From Thermomonas carbonis (GTDB taxonomy: Bacteria > Pseudomonadota > Gammaproteobacteria > Xanthomonadales > Xanthomonadaceae), in NCBI RefSeq assembly GCF_014396975.1, contig NZ_CP060719.1, positions 3,382,001-3,446,000 of the forward strand: a DNA stretch of 64,000 bases, read 5' to 3'. Below the pieces are notes generated by a model. It saw only the letters and a program-made list of their open reading frames with translations. It ran no database searches and was not told the origin of the DNA. Numbering within the stretch: position 1 is the stretch's first letter; every line of letters starts with the position of its first letter. The position numbers and the translations under genes were made by a program. Below are positions 30,979 through 39,231 of the stretch, in pieces.

Positions 30979-31673
30979 TGAACAACCACATCGTCAAGAG
31001 TTACGACGACGAGCAGCGCGTGCTGCTGGACGAACTGATCCGCATGGGCCAGATGTCGGTGTCGCAGCTTGAGGCCGCGCTGGACGTGGTCGAACGCCGC
31101 GACGACAAGGCCGCGGAACGCGTGATCGGCAACGACGAGGCGATCGACGCACTGGAGCAGCAGGTCAACCACGACGTGATCCGCCTGATCCGCCGCGGCC
31201 CGCTGGCCGGCGATTTGCGGGTGATCCTGGCCGCGTTGCGGGTGGCCTCGGACATCGAGCGCATCGGCGACCTCGCCGCCAACATCGCCAAGCGTTCGAT
31301 GGCGCTGAACCTGGCACCGCCGCTGCCGCACACGCGCGGACTGGATGCATTGGGCCGCATGGCCGCACGCCAGGTGCGCGACGTGCTGGATGCCTATGTC
31401 GCGCGCGATGGCGAGGCCGCCCTGCGCGTGCGCGCCAGCGACGCCGAACTGGACACGCTCTACACCGGCCTGTTCCGCGAGCTGCTGACCTACATGATGG
31501 AGGACGCGCGCGCGATCACGCCGTGCACGCACCTGCTGTTCATGGCCAAGAACCTGGAGCGGATCGGCGACCACGCGACCAACATCGCCGAGAACGTGTG
31601 GTTCCTGATCCACGGCGAAGAACTGATGCCGCCACGCGACAAGCGCGACGACACCAACAGCGTGGTGGTCTGA
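30978..31673 (+). CDS. phoU: Phosphate signalling regulator PhoU
   Basis: A 231-residue all-helical protein of two PhoU repeats. It links PstSCAB to the PhoR kinase and shuts the Pho regulon down when phosphate is plentiful. The metal-binding helix motifs are visible as ASDIERIGDLAANIAKR in the first half and AKNLERIGDHATNIAENVW in the second. It is the last gene of the pst operon and its start overlaps the pstB stop. No phoB or phoR gene is in the window. Confidence 0.96.
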   Translation: MNNHIVKSYDDEQRVLLDELIRMGQMSVSQLEAALDVVERRDDKAAERVIGNDEAIDALEQQVNHDVIRLIRRGPLAGDLRVILAALRVASDIERIGDLAANIAKRSMALNLAPPLPHTRGLDALGRMAARQVRDVLDAYVARDGEAALRVRASDAELDTLYTGLFRELLTYMMEDARAITPCTHLLFMAKNLERIGDHATNIAENVWFLIHGEELMPPRDKRDDTNSVVV

Positions 31674-31787
31674 ACGCCCCGCCCGGGCGGGATGAATGCG
31701 CGGTGGCTTGCATGAAGCTGGCCGCCGCGTGCAGCCGGGGGTAGCATCGGCGCTCCCGTGATGCGCGCCCGCGCAAGGAGTTCCACC

Positions 31788-32228
31788 ATGTCGCATACCC
31801 GCAAACCCCTGGCGCTGCTGGTCGGTGCCGCCGTCGCCGCCGTCGCCGCCGGCTCGCTGTTCTCGATGGACGCGATGGCGCATGGCTACATGCAGGACAA
31901 GGCTGCCGCCGCGAAGGCCGGCGAAGGCAAGTGCGGCGAGGGCAAGTGCGGCGGCAAGGCCAAGGATGCCCACGAAGGCGGCTGCGGCATGGCGAAGATG
32001 GACACCGACAAGGACGGCCGGCTGTCGCGCGCCGAGTTCGATGCCGCGCACAAGGGCAAGGAAGATAAGTTCGCCAGCCATGACCACGATGGCGACGGCT
32101 TCATCAGCCAGGCCGAGATGGACAAGCACCACGCCGACATGAAGGCCAAGGGCGACGGCAAGACCGCCACCGAGGGCAAGTGCGGTGAAGGAAAATGCGG
32201 CGAGGGCAAGTGCGGCGGCTCGCCCTGA
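31788..32228 (+). CDS. Bufferin/HvfA-type RiPP precursor with EF-hands and EGKCG repeats
   Basis: A 146-residue exported protein, the likely substrate of the two downstream enzymes. ATG 31788 (after AAGGAG) opens a signal peptide ending near AMA-HG (residue 31). The mature part has EGKCG at 46-50 and 51-55, a variant EGGCG at 63-67, two EF-hand loops (DTDKDGRLSRAEF about 72-84 and DHDGDGFISQAEM about 99-111), and EGKCG again at 129-133, 134-138 and 139-143. All six Cys lie in these motifs. In the HvfA/bufferin families, DUF692-DUF2063 enzymes convert such Cys into oxazolone/thioamide or thiooxazole groups that bind copper. That modification is inferred here from context. Confidence 0.88.
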   Translation: MSHTRKPLALLVGAAVAAVAAGSLFSMDAMAHGYMQDKAAAAKAGEGKCGEGKCGGKAKDAHEGGCGMAKMDTDKDGRLSRAEFDAAHKGKEDKFASHDHDGDGFISQAEMDKHHADMKAKGDGKTATEGKCGEGKCGEGKCGGSP

Positions 32229-32249
32229 ACCGCATGTCCCTGACTGCGC

Positions 32250-33074
32250 ATGGCTGATGCCTTGCCAGCATGCGCCGCGGGCCTCGGGCTGCGACGCGCC
32301 CTGCTGGACGAATTGATCGAGGCGCCTGCGGGCGCCTTCGATTTTCTGGAGTGCGCGCCGGACAACTGGATCGGTGTCGGTGGCGTGCTGGGCGAGAAAC
32401 TCGCAATACTGTCCTCGCGGCATCCGTTGAGCTGCCACGGCTTGTCGCTGTCCCTGGGCGGCCCGGATCCGCTCGACATGCCGTTCCTGCGCAAGACCCG
32501 CGAGTTCCTGGAACGCCATCGCGTCCCGCTGTACAGCGAGCACCTGAGTTACTGCAGCGCAGGCGGCCATCTGTACGACCTGCTGCCGATCCCGTTCACC
32601 GAGGAAGCCGCGCGCCATGTCGCTGGCCGCATCGCGCAGGTGCAGGATGCATTGGGCCGGCGCATCGCCATCGAGAACGTCAGCTACTACGCCGCGCCGT
32701 ACCAGGCGCTCGGCGAGATCGACTTCATCGATGCCGTGCTGCGCGAGGCAGACTGCGACCTGCTGCTGGACGTCAACAACGTCCACGTCAATGCGATCAA
32801 CCACGGCTACGACGCACGCGCCTTCATCGACGCGATGCCCACCGACCGCATCGTCAGCATCCACATCGCCGGCCACTACGACGAAGCCGACGACCTCAAG
32901 GTCGACACCCACGGCGCGCCGGTGAAAGACGCGGTCTGGGACCTGCTCGCGCATGCGTATAGCGTGCATGGCCTGTGCCCCACCCTGCTCGAGCGCGACT
33001 TCAATTTCCCGCCATTGGCCGCGCTTCTGGACGAAGTGCAGCGCATCCGCGATCTGCAGGCGCGAGCCGCATGA
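32250..33074 (+). CDS. DUF692 (MbnB/HvfB/BufB-type) iron oxygenase
   Basis: A 274-residue TIM-barrel-type protein of the DUF692 (UPF0276) family, multinuclear iron enzymes that oxidise precursor Cys residues in methanobactin and bufferin synthesis. Probable metal ligands are seen in [45 protein letters not shown] and LLERDFNFP, all conserved in the family. It starts 21 bases after the precursor and its stop overlaps the DUF2063 start (ATGA). It is cytoplasmic, so modification should come before export. Confidence 0.93.
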   Translation: MADALPACAAGLGLRRALLDELIEAPAGAFDFLECAPDNWIGVGGVLGEKLAILSSRHPLSCHGLSLSLGGPDPLDMPFLRKTREFLERHRVPLYSEHLSYCSAGGHLYDLLPIPFTEEAARHVAGRIAQVQDALGRRIAIENVSYYAAPYQALGEIDFIDAVLREADCDLLLDVNNVHVNAINHGYDARAFIDAMPTDRIVSIHIAGHYDEADDLKVDTHGAPVKDAVWDLLAHAYSVHGLCPTLLERDFNFPPLAALLDEVQRIRDLQARAA

Positions 33075-33823
33075 GCGAGTTGCGAGAACAACTGGACGCA
33101 CTTGCCGCGCATGTGCGCGACCCGGATGCGCACCCCGGCCCGCCCGGCATCGAAACGCGACGTCTGAAGATCTACAGCGATCTGGTCTTCAACAACCTCG
33201 ACGGACTGCTGGCCGGCAATTTCCCGGTCATCCGCAAGACCCTGGGCGATGCCGACTGGCGCGCGCTGGTGCGCGGCTTCCTGTCGCGCCATCGCAGCCA
33301 CACGCCGCTGTTCACCGAGCTCGGCCGCGAGTTCATCGCATTCCTGGAATCCGACGCCGGCACCGATCCCGCGCGCCATTGGCTACCCGAACTCGCGCAC
33401 TACGAATGGGCCGAACTCGGCCTGCAACTCAGCGAAGAGGTCGCGCCGCTGCACGATCCGAAAGGCGATCTGCTCGATGGCGTGCCGGTGCTCTCGCCGC
33501 TGGCGTGGTCACTCGCATATCGATGGCCGGTGCACCGGATCGGGCCGGACTTCCAACCCGTCGAACCGCCGCAAGAACCCACGCTGGTGTTGCTGCGTCG
33601 CGAGACCGACGGCCGCGTGCATTTCTCGATGCTGTCGCCGTTGCTGTTCCGCCTGCTGGAGCTGGTGGGTGCGGAGAGCAGCGAGACTGGTCGCGCATTG
33701 CTGGAACAGCTTGCGGTTGAAGCCGGTCAGACCGATGTCGATGCGTTCATCGACCAGGCCAGGCCAATGCTGCTGCGGCTGCGCGATGAAGGCGTGTTGC
33801 CGGGCATTCGCGCGGAGGCGTGA
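33071..33823 (+). CDS. DUF2063 (MbnC/HvfC/BufC-type) partner protein
   Basis: A 250-residue protein with the DUF2063 N-terminal domain ([40 protein letters not shown]) and a C-terminal domain rich in Leu/Glu. In characterised systems this partner binds the DUF692 enzyme and recruits the precursor. The ATG overlaps the DUF692 stop, consistent with a tight 1:1 complex. No DoxX or extra transporter gene follows; the next gene is on the opposite strand, so the operon has only three genes here. Confidence 0.92.
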   Translation: MSELREQLDALAAHVRDPDAHPGPPGIETRRLKIYSDLVFNNLDGLLAGNFPVIRKTLGDADWRALVRGFLSRHRSHTPLFTELGREFIAFLESDAGTDPARHWLPELAHYEWAELGLQLSEEVAPLHDPKGDLLDGVPVLSPLAWSLAYRWPVHRIGPDFQPVEPPQEPTLVLLRRETDGRVHFSMLSPLLFRLLELVGAESSETGRALLEQLAVEAGQTDVDAFIDQARPMLLRLRDEGVLPGIRAEA

Positions 33824-33839
33824 AAATCTGCCGCAAAGT

Positions 33840-35302
33840 TCACTTGCGCGCGGCGCGGGCCCGATTTGCGGCAACGGCAAGCCCGGTCACGACCCCCAAC
33901 GACGGATCGCCTCTGGTCACGGCAACCCCCGGAAAGATCGCTCGAACAGCCGCCTGGACGTAGGGCGCGCGCGACATGCCGCCGGTGAGGAGAATCACCT
34001 CCGGCTGCTGCGCGATGTCCGCACGCGCTGTTTCGAGTAATTCGGCCAACACGTCGAGATAGCGCTCTGCCGCCAGCGACAAATCCTGCTGCGTAGCCGT
34101 CGCGACCAGGTCTTCTTCGATGAAGTCCAGAAGAGCGGCAACCGTGTTGCGTTCGCTCAACAGCTTCTTGGTGATCTCTACCTGCCGGTTCAGGCGAACG
34201 GTATTGCCGAACGCCTGCAAACGCCGCAGGCGATCGGCATATGGCTGATCGTAGCGGCTGAAGTCATGGCGCATGAAATCCGCCTGGCGGTGCACCTCGT
34301 GCACACGCGCCGCATCCGAAAACAGGTGGACCGGAATACGTGAGCGGCCCTTGCCCAGCAACTGCATGAAGTTCGCCAGGCTGAGGTCCAGGTCGACGTC
34401 CTGTCCGCCCATGGGTGTCCCCCACGAACCGAGGATTTCCGGCCTGGACCTTCGCCCCCGACCTTGGCCATCGCGATGTCGGTGGTACCGCCGCCGATAT
34501 CCACCACCAGACAACGCTGCGCGGTTTTCTGGGTGGCGTGATATCCCATCGCGGCTGCGGCTGGCTCCTCCAGGAATTCCACATCATCGAATCCGGCGGC
34601 AGCCGCGGCCTCGCGCAGGATCGCCAACGCCTGAAGGCCGCCGGCATCCCCGATCGAGCTGCGAAACCGCACGGGCCGGCCGATCAGCGCGCTGCGGACA
34701 TCAGTTTCGAGTTGCTGCACCGCCGACAGCCGGATGTGTTCAAGCACATAGGTCGCGATGCGCAGCAATACAGCACGCGCGTGACTTCCCAGCGCAAAGC
34801 CGAGCATGGATTTCGGAGAATCCACGAGATGTCCGCCGCCCTCGGCGAGATAGGCTTCGATCGCCTGGTCGCCATAGACCGCGTTCTGGAGTGAGGCGGC
34901 CGATGCCCTGGAGGTCCGCACCTGCTCTTCGAGCCATCGCCTGCGGACGGCGCTGACCGCTTCTTGTCGCATCTGCACCCCGGAGCGAAGCACGACATTC
35001 GGGATCAGGCCGAGTTCCCGTTCCCTGCCCGCCTCATTGGAAATCTGCATGGCGCGCGCGCGCAACGCGCCCGCACGATGCGCCTGGCGGGTCTGATCAT
35101 TGCGACTCTTGCGAACCAGGCTGTCGACTTCGGCTTCGAGTGCGGGACTCAGTGTGAACTGACTGGGATCGGGCACTTGCTGCTGGAAATATGCCGTCGT
35201 TCGAAACTGCTTCTCCTCGCCGAACGTCAACAATTCGACACCGTCGCCCACGACGGCCCCGGCGGCCGAATAGCTGGTGCCGAAATCGATCCCGAGTCTC
35301 AT
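33840..35302 (-). pseudogene. Hsp70-family (YegD-like) chaperone, frameshifted
   Basis: About 487 residues if repaired. ATG 35302 begins MRLGIDFGTSYSAAGAV, the phosphate-1 motif of the actin/Hsp70 ATPase fold. VVDIGGGTTDIAMAKVGGEG (phosphate 2) precedes the break, and the next frame resumes EILGSWGTPMGGQDVDLDL and runs to the adenosine motif ILLTGGMSRAPYVQAAV. The shift lies at about 34435-34450 near GGCCGGAAA and needs one more base. The lack of a substrate-binding beta-domain places it among short Hsp70s like YegD. It is convergent with the bufferin operon, with no partner gene beside it. The 275 bases upstream hold nothing I can name. Confidence 0.82.
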
Positions 35303-35577
35303 TGCGTCATGCTCGTTGGTATCAATCGGCACGCTACATCGCGCCATCCGGGCATCCACCCTTCACGAAAAGCTCCATCCATGTCGAGTCTCGTCCAGGT
35401 CCCTGCGGAAAAGCGCGTGAGACTACCCGGAACTCGCTGCATTCGTCCCGGCTTGCCGCCGTCGCAGCTCTTGCAGCCCGGATAAGCGAAGCGCATCCGG
35501 GGTGAGTGCGATGGTTCCCGGGTGCAGCCTTTGGCCTTGCCCGGGCTACAAAGTTCAAGTGGACCGAATGTCGCCGC

Positions 35578-36999
35578 TCACTCCTTCCAGGTCTTCCGCA
35601 ACGGATGCGCTTCCGTGTTGAACACCACGCCATCGAAGTCCAGCGCCGATGGCGGCGAGAACAGCAGCCAGTAGTACTTGAAGGTTTCTGCCAGCAGGAA
35701 GCTCTCCATCGAGTCGCGCTGCTCCATCGTGCGCACGTCCTTGATCGCGGCAAAGCCCGCGTCGGTGCGGCATCCCCGGACGAAGTCGTCGAAGAACTCG
35801 CGGCCCATCGCACGCCAGCGCGGGTCGCGGGTGTAGTGATGGAGGTAATACGCGGACTCGATGATCTCCGGGCGCAACTGGTAGCCGCCGGAGATCACCT
35901 CCATCTTGCGGTAGTCGAGCGCTTCCGGCTCGATGCCATGCATCCGCCACATCGTCTGGCCGGAACGCTGCAGGCGCGCGGCGCGGTCGAGGTCGCCGCC
36001 CAGCGCAAGCACCGCCGGCAGGAACGCATCCAGCGCGCCGTACTGGCTGGCGCCACGCACGCCGCTGTCCATGTCGGCATGGCCGTACCAGAGTTCGCCT
36101 TCGCGCGCTTCGTCGGCGAGGTAGCGGTTCATCGGGTCGACGCTCTGCTCCCACATGCGCTTGCAGTCCTGGTCGCCGAACAGATTCCAGCACTTGAGCA
36201 GGTACTCGTAGTACGAGTCGATGCCGCCGCCGACATGGCTGTTGCGGTTGGTCCACTCGCCGGTTTCGACATCGATGGCGCTACCGACCAGGCCAATCTT
36301 CGAGCGTCGCTCGAAGGTGGCGACCAGCGCACGCTTGGCCTTGTCGTAGTAGATCGGCTTGCCTGTGAGCTTGGACAGCGTGCCGAATTCCAGCAGCAGG
36401 GTGCCGGTTTCCGCCGGGTTGCTGACCTTGCCCTTGACCGCGCCGGTGCGCAGGTTGACGTGGGTGTACGGCAGGCCGGTGGGCGATTCGAACACCGGCA
36501 GCAGACGCTTGCCCAAGTCGTCGGCCAATGCGAGCAGGCGCTCATCGCCAGTGAGCTGGTAACCGGACAGCAGGCCGCCCAGCAGGCGGATGACGACCTC
36601 GAAATTCTGCACCGGCATGTCGTGATCGAACGACAATTGCGTGGCGATGAGCTCGCGCGCTTCGGCGGCTTCCTTGTCCAGGCCCATCAGCAGCAAGGTG
36701 TCCAGCGCATCCACCGGCGTCATCAGCAACGAGTGCGGATACCAGTCGTGCGGCTTCTTGCTCAGCGGTTTGAGTGCGTCGTGGCCCTTCGCGTATTGCA
36801 TGTAACCCTGCCACGCATGCCGGGTTTCCTCGCGCACGCGCACCGCCAGGCGTGCGGCCTCGGCATCGTCCATCGGCTGCGCATACACCGGCGCCGGCGG
36901 CGCGATGTATCCGGCGGGTGCCTGCGCCAACGCCGGTGCCATCGCCAGCATCGGCAGGAGGGCGGCAAGCCCGAGCACACGAAGCATGCCGCCGCTCAT
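35578..36999 (-). CDS. GH47 family alpha-mannosidase, exported
   Basis: A 473-residue glycoside hydrolase of family 47 (class I alpha-1,2-mannosidase fold) that trims mannose from high-mannose glycans. It has a signal peptide (MLRVLGLAALLPMLAMA, cut near ALAQ). Family segments include SLLMTPVDALDTLLLMGL, GGLLSGYQLTGD, NPAETGTLLLEF, SYYEYLLK and QLRPEIIESAYYLHH. ATG 36999 overlaps the stop of the epimerase gene (ATGA), so it is the last gene of the mannoside operon. Bacterial GH47 enzymes are less common than fungal or animal ones. Confidence 0.9.
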   Translation of the reverse strand: MSGGMLRVLGLAALLPMLAMAPALAQAPAGYIAPPAPVYAQPMDDAEAARLAVRVREETRHAWQGYMQYAKGHDALKPLSKKPHDWYPHSLLMTPVDALDTLLLMGLDKEAAEARELIATQLSFDHDMPVQNFEVVIRLLGGLLSGYQLTGDERLLALADDLGKRLLPVFESPTGLPYTHVNLRTGAVKGKVSNPAETGTLLLEFGTLSKLTGKPIYYDKAKRALVATFERRSKIGLVGSAIDVETGEWTNRNSHVGGGIDSYYEYLLKCWNLFGDQDCKRMWEQSVDPMNRYLADEAREGELWYGHADMDSGVRGASQYGALDAFLPAVLALGGDLDRAARLQRSGQTMWRMHGIEPEALDYRKMEVISGGYQLRPEIIESAYYLHHYTRDPRWRAMGREFFDDFVRGCRTDAGFAAIKDVRTMEQRDSMESFLLAETFKYYWLLFSPPSALDFDGVVFNTEAHPLRKTWKE

Positions 37000-38228
37000 T
37001 GCGCCGGCCTCAGCAGGTTCATCACTTCGTAAGCCGCGCCCATGGTGTGGTAGTCGGTCTTGCCGGCCGGGCTCTTGTTGTCGTCGATCTTGCGGTTGTC
37101 AGCGTCGAGGATGCGGAACCACGCGCCATGCTGGTGATCGACCATGTGCGCCCAGGCGTAGGACCACAGGTGCTCGTACCAGTCCCAGTATTTCCGCTCA
37201 TCAAAGCGCGCCCCCAGCAACGCGGCCGCGGCCAGTGATTCCGCCTGCACCCAGAAATACTTGTCGTCGTCGCAGGTGAAACTGTCGCCACCGATCGGCG
37301 CGCCCTCCATGCCCGGCGGCCGGCGCGATTCCGGTGCGAAACCGTAGTACAGGCCACCGCGTTCCGTGTCCCACGCACGCGCCATCGCGCTCTCGAACAG
37401 ATGGCAGGCCATCGGTGCCAGCCACTCGGTAGCGACGTGGCGATCGAGGATCAACAGGAGTTTGGCCCATTCGGCCTGGTGGCCGGGCTGGAAGCCCCAG
37501 GGCCGGAACAGATCCTTGGGATTGTCGAGGTGGTAATTCCAGTCCACGTTCCAGTCGCGGTCGTAATGTTCCCAGATCAGGCCACCGGCCTTCGCCGCCT
37601 GCCGCCGGGTCACGTTGCTCGCCAGCAGCAGCGCGCGATCCAGCCAGCGCGAATCGCCGCTCGCCTCGTACGCGGCCAGCATCGCCTCGCACATGTGCAT
37701 GTTGGCGTTCTGGCCGCGGTAGTCGCTGAAGTTCCAGTTGGTGTCGGCCTCGTCCTTGTACAGGCCGTGCTCGGGCTCCCAGAAACGCGCTTCCAGCAGC
37801 GACCAGACCTCGTCCATCCAGCCGCGCGCATCGCCGACGCCGGCCATGCGCGCGTGCGAGTACGCCAGCAGTACGAAAGCCAGGCCGTAGCAGTGATTGG
37901 TGCGGTCTTCGGCCACGCCGTCGCGGATCGTCCACGCATAGCCGCCGGTCTCGGTGTCCAGATGCACGCGGCGCAGGTAGTCCAGGCCATGCAGCATCGC
38001 CTTGCGATATTCGTCGTTGCCGAATTCGCGCCAGGCCATCGCGTAGTTGAAGACGAAGCGCGTGCTGCTGACCAGGTGGCGATGGCTGGCGTCGTAGACC
38101 GTGCCGTCATCCTTGAAGTAGTGGAAGAAGCCGCCGGCCGTGTCGATGCAGCGCGGGTGATAGAACGCCATGGTCTGCGCGATATGCGCGCGCAGGAATT
38201 CGGGCGAACGGAAGTCAGGCTGGTCCAT
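36996..38228 (-). CDS. N-acylglucosamine 2-epimerase family sugar isomerase (mannose isomerase-like)
   Basis: A 410-residue (alpha/alpha)6-barrel protein of the AGE superfamily. Conserved pieces are DTAGGFFHYFKDDG, HRHLVSSTRFVFNYAMAW, NANMHMCEAMLAAYEAS and WGFQPGHQAEWAKLLLIL, which contain the active-site His and Glu/Arg residues. Placed between mannosidases and a fructokinase, it most likely converts free mannose to fructose, although 2-epimerisation of another sugar is possible. ATG 38228 overlaps the end of the kinase gene by 14 bases. No signal peptide, so cytoplasmic. Confidence 0.88.
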   Translation of the reverse strand: MDQPDFRSPEFLRAHIAQTMAFYHPRCIDTAGGFFHYFKDDGTVYDASHRHLVSSTRFVFNYAMAWREFGNDEYRKAMLHGLDYLRRVHLDTETGGYAWTIRDGVAEDRTNHCYGLAFVLLAYSHARMAGVGDARGWMDEVWSLLEARFWEPEHGLYKDEADTNWNFSDYRGQNANMHMCEAMLAAYEASGDSRWLDRALLLASNVTRRQAAKAGGLIWEHYDRDWNVDWNYHLDNPKDLFRPWGFQPGHQAEWAKLLLILDRHVATEWLAPMACHLFESAMARAWDTERGGLYYGFAPESRRPPGMEGAPIGGDSFTCDDDKYFWVQAESLAAAALLGARFDERKYWDWYEHLWSYAWAHMVDHQHGAWFRILDADNRKIDDNKSPAGKTDYHTMGAAYEVMNLLRPAQ

Positions 38229-39231
38229 GGATGTCCTCGTCCTGCAGCAAGCGCTGCACGTCTGCGAAATCGGGCATGGCAGCGAATGCGCCATGGCGGG
38301 TGACGGCCAGCGCGCCGCATGCGGCGGCGAAGCGCATTGCGTCGCGGATCGCGACCTCATCGGCGATGAAGGCATCGAAGCTGGTGGCATCGACGCCATG
38401 CTGCGCAAGCGTGAACAACAGACCGCCGACGAAGGCATCGCCGGCGGCGGTGGTGTCGATCGCGCGGACGCGGAAGCCGGGTACCGTGCCGTGCGCATCG
38501 CGCGTGCGCCACTGCATGTCGGCGGCGCCGTCGGTCACCAATACGAGGCGTGCCTGCGCCGCGAACAGTCGCTCGAACACCGCGTCCTCACTGCCTAACG
38601 GTGCGGCGAGATAGTCGAGTTCGTTGCGCGCCAGCTTCACCAACACCGCTTCATCCAGCAGACGCCACAACCAGGGCGTGGGATCGACATCCGCAGCCCA
38701 CAGCACTTGCCGCAGGTTGAGGTCTACGCTGGCCAGCGCACCGGCCGCGCGCGCGCGACGCAGGCCGGCATAAGTGGCCCCGGCGATGGCCGGTTCGGTG
38801 AGGCTGTTGGAGCAGGCATGCAACGCGGCCGCATGTTCGAACATCGCGGGGATGAAGTGCTCGTCGCGGAACAGCAGGTCGGCGGCCGGCGGGCGATGGA
38901 AGCTGAAACTGCGTTCGCCCGCTTCGTCCAGCGCAACGAAGGCCAGCGCGGTCTTCGCTTCCTCGGTGCGGACGATACCGTCGATGCCGACGCCGGCATC
39001 GCGCAGGCTGTCGACCAGGAAGTCGCCGAACATGTCCCGGCCCAGCATGCCGATGAACTGCGCGTTGCCGCCGAGCCGTGCGACGGAAACCGCGACATTC
39101 GCCGGCGCACCACCGGCGAACTGCAGGAATGCGCGCGGTGCATCCACTGTCTCGCCCGGACGCGCGAGGAAGTCGATCAGGGCTTCACCGAAACAGAGGA
39201 TGGGACGCATGCGGGTCTCGTGCGGGTTCAT
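38215..39231 (-). CDS. PfkB-family fructokinase
   Basis: A 338-residue sugar kinase that should phosphorylate fructose at C6. The N-terminal signature is GGAPANVAVSVARLGG; the C-terminal catalytic motif reads DTTAAGDAFVGGLLF, with AAGD instead of the more common GAGD but the catalytic Asp kept. ATG 39231 overlaps the GH92 stop (ATGA); an internal ATG at 39210 (MRPILCFGEALID) is an alternative. With the epimerase it would route mannose to fructose-6-phosphate. Confidence 0.92.
   Translation of the reverse strand: MNPHETRMRPILCFGEALIDFLARPGETVDAPRAFLQFAGGAPANVAVSVARLGGNAQFIGMLGRDMFGDFLVDSLRDAGVGIDGIVRTEEAKTALAFVALDEAGERSFSFHRPPAADLLFRDEHFIPAMFEHAAALHACSNSLTEPAIAGATYAGLRRARAAGALASVDLNLRQVLWAADVDPTPWLWRLLDEAVLVKLARNELDYLAAPLGSEDAVFERLFAAQARLVLVTDGAADMQWRTRDAHGTVPGFRVRAIDTTAAGDAFVGGLLFTLAQHGVDATSFDAFIADEVAIRDAMRFAAACGALAVTRHGAFAAMPDFADVQRLLQDEDIHGPA

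Noticed and set aside
32160..32220. Short tandem DNA repeat GAGGGCAAGTGCGG as a possible recombination repeat
   Set aside because: It encodes the in-frame EGKCG motifs of the bufferin precursor; the repeat is explained by the protein.
35381..35485. Short plus-strand open frame starting MSSLVQVPAEKRVRL
   Set aside because: Only about 34 codons, no ribosome site and no resemblance; treated as non-coding spacer.
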